A stretch of 14,222 nucleotides of DNA from an uncultured Ruminococcus sp. GTDB lineage: Bacteria > Bacillota > Clostridia > Oscillospirales > Ruminococcaceae. Positions 13,958-14,222 of the stretch are shown one piece after another; position 1 is the stretch's first letter; each line of letters starts with the position of its first letter. A program made the position numbers and the translations under genes. The stretch lies in NCBI GenBank assembly GCA_900545125.1, contig UQXS01000039.1, forward strand, positions 1 to 14,222, written 5' to 3'. The notes beneath the pieces are model-generated. The model was not told the origin of the DNA, did no database searches, and saw nothing but the letters and a program-made list of their open reading frames with translations.

Positions 13958-13963
13958 GCTTTA

Positions 13964-14222
13964 TTATTCTTCGTCAGAGTTCTTTTTCTTCTTTTTGGAT
14001 TCCTTTTTCTTGTCGGATTCGCTGTCATCGTCGTCAGAAAGCTTTGCTGAAGCAACGCCGGCAGAATCGGACTTTTTAGCAGCGGCAGCGGCCTTCATTT
14101 CCTTGAAGCGTTCAACTGCTGTAACATTTTCGGTAATTGCCCATTTTTTTATTCTGAGCTTGTGTCTTTCGCCGCCTGTTTCGATAACGACGGTATCGTC
14201 TCCGGTACGTACAACGATTCCT
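13964..14222 (-). CDS. yajC: YajC-like preprotein translocase subunit, C-terminal part (partial)
   Basis: The 5' end, with the expected membrane helix, lies beyond the window edge. The 85 visible residues begin GIVVRTGDDTVVIETGGERHKLRIKKWAI, which matches the beta-rich soluble part of YajC (usually GIVG..DD.V.IE...K....R.AI). YajC associates with SecDF and the YidC/Sec machinery in the membrane. The C-terminus is extended by an alanine-rich stretch and then a highly charged tail rich in Asp, Ser, Lys and Glu (from about visible residue 62 to the end). The gene ends with tandem TAA codons, followed by the hairpin and the TIGR04086 gene. Confidence 0.8.
   Translation of the reverse strand, partial: GIVVRTGDDTVVIETGGERHKLRIKKWAITENVTAVERFKEMKAAAAAKKSDSAGVASAKLSDDDDSESDKKKESKKKKKNSDEE

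Overview
The window reads as chromosomal DNA of a low-to-mid GC Gram-positive bacterium, most likely a clostridium of the Ruminococcus/Oscillospiraceae kind. The reasons are the gene order secY-adk-map-(KOW protein)-infA-rpmJ-rpsM-rpsK-rpsD-rpoA-rplQ, near-universal strong AGGAGG ribosome binding sites, a Zn-type S14, a cysteine-poor S4, and a TIGR04086-type membrane gene beside yajC. The genus is inferred from style, not proven.

Positions 1-9660 are the distal spc operon fused to the alpha operon, all on the + strand and tightly packed: rplX (3' end only), rplE, rpsN, rpsH, rplF, rplR, rpsE, rpmD, rplO, secY, adk, map, a small KOW-domain gene, infA, rpmJ, rpsM, rpsK, rpsD, rpoA and rplQ. Together they supply ribosomal proteins, the protein translocation channel, adenylate kinase, methionine aminopeptidase, IF-1 and the RNA polymerase alpha subunit. 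A clear intrinsic terminator follows rplQ. No internal promoter is convincing.

Positions 9661-13506 are an independent + strand unit driven by a consensus sigma-A promoter (TTGACA, 17 bp, TATAAT). It encodes an OmpR/PhoB-type response regulator, a two-transmembrane sensor histidine kinase and a membrane-anchored HtrA/DegP-type serine protease. An intrinsic terminator lies between regulator and kinase, and the kinase and protease genes overlap by 17 bp. The arrangement resembles envelope/secretion-stress modules such as CssRS with HtrA in Bacillus subtilis. Tandem 9-bp repeats sit inside and just after the promoter.

Positions 13511-14222 run on the - strand and converge on htrA with a 4-bp gap. 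They hold the 3' part of a yajC-like gene, then a small four-helix membrane protein of the TIGR04086 type. A long hairpin plus T-run between the two looks like a terminator whose 3' arm also contains the downstream gene's ribosome binding site.

Most of the window is ordinary, highly conserved housekeeping sequence. I found no mobile element, CRISPR array, tRNA or rRNA, and no convincing wholly new system. The points worth a second look are regulatory: the terminator/Shine-Dalgarno overlap, the terminator inside the two-component operon, and the repeat-laden promoter.
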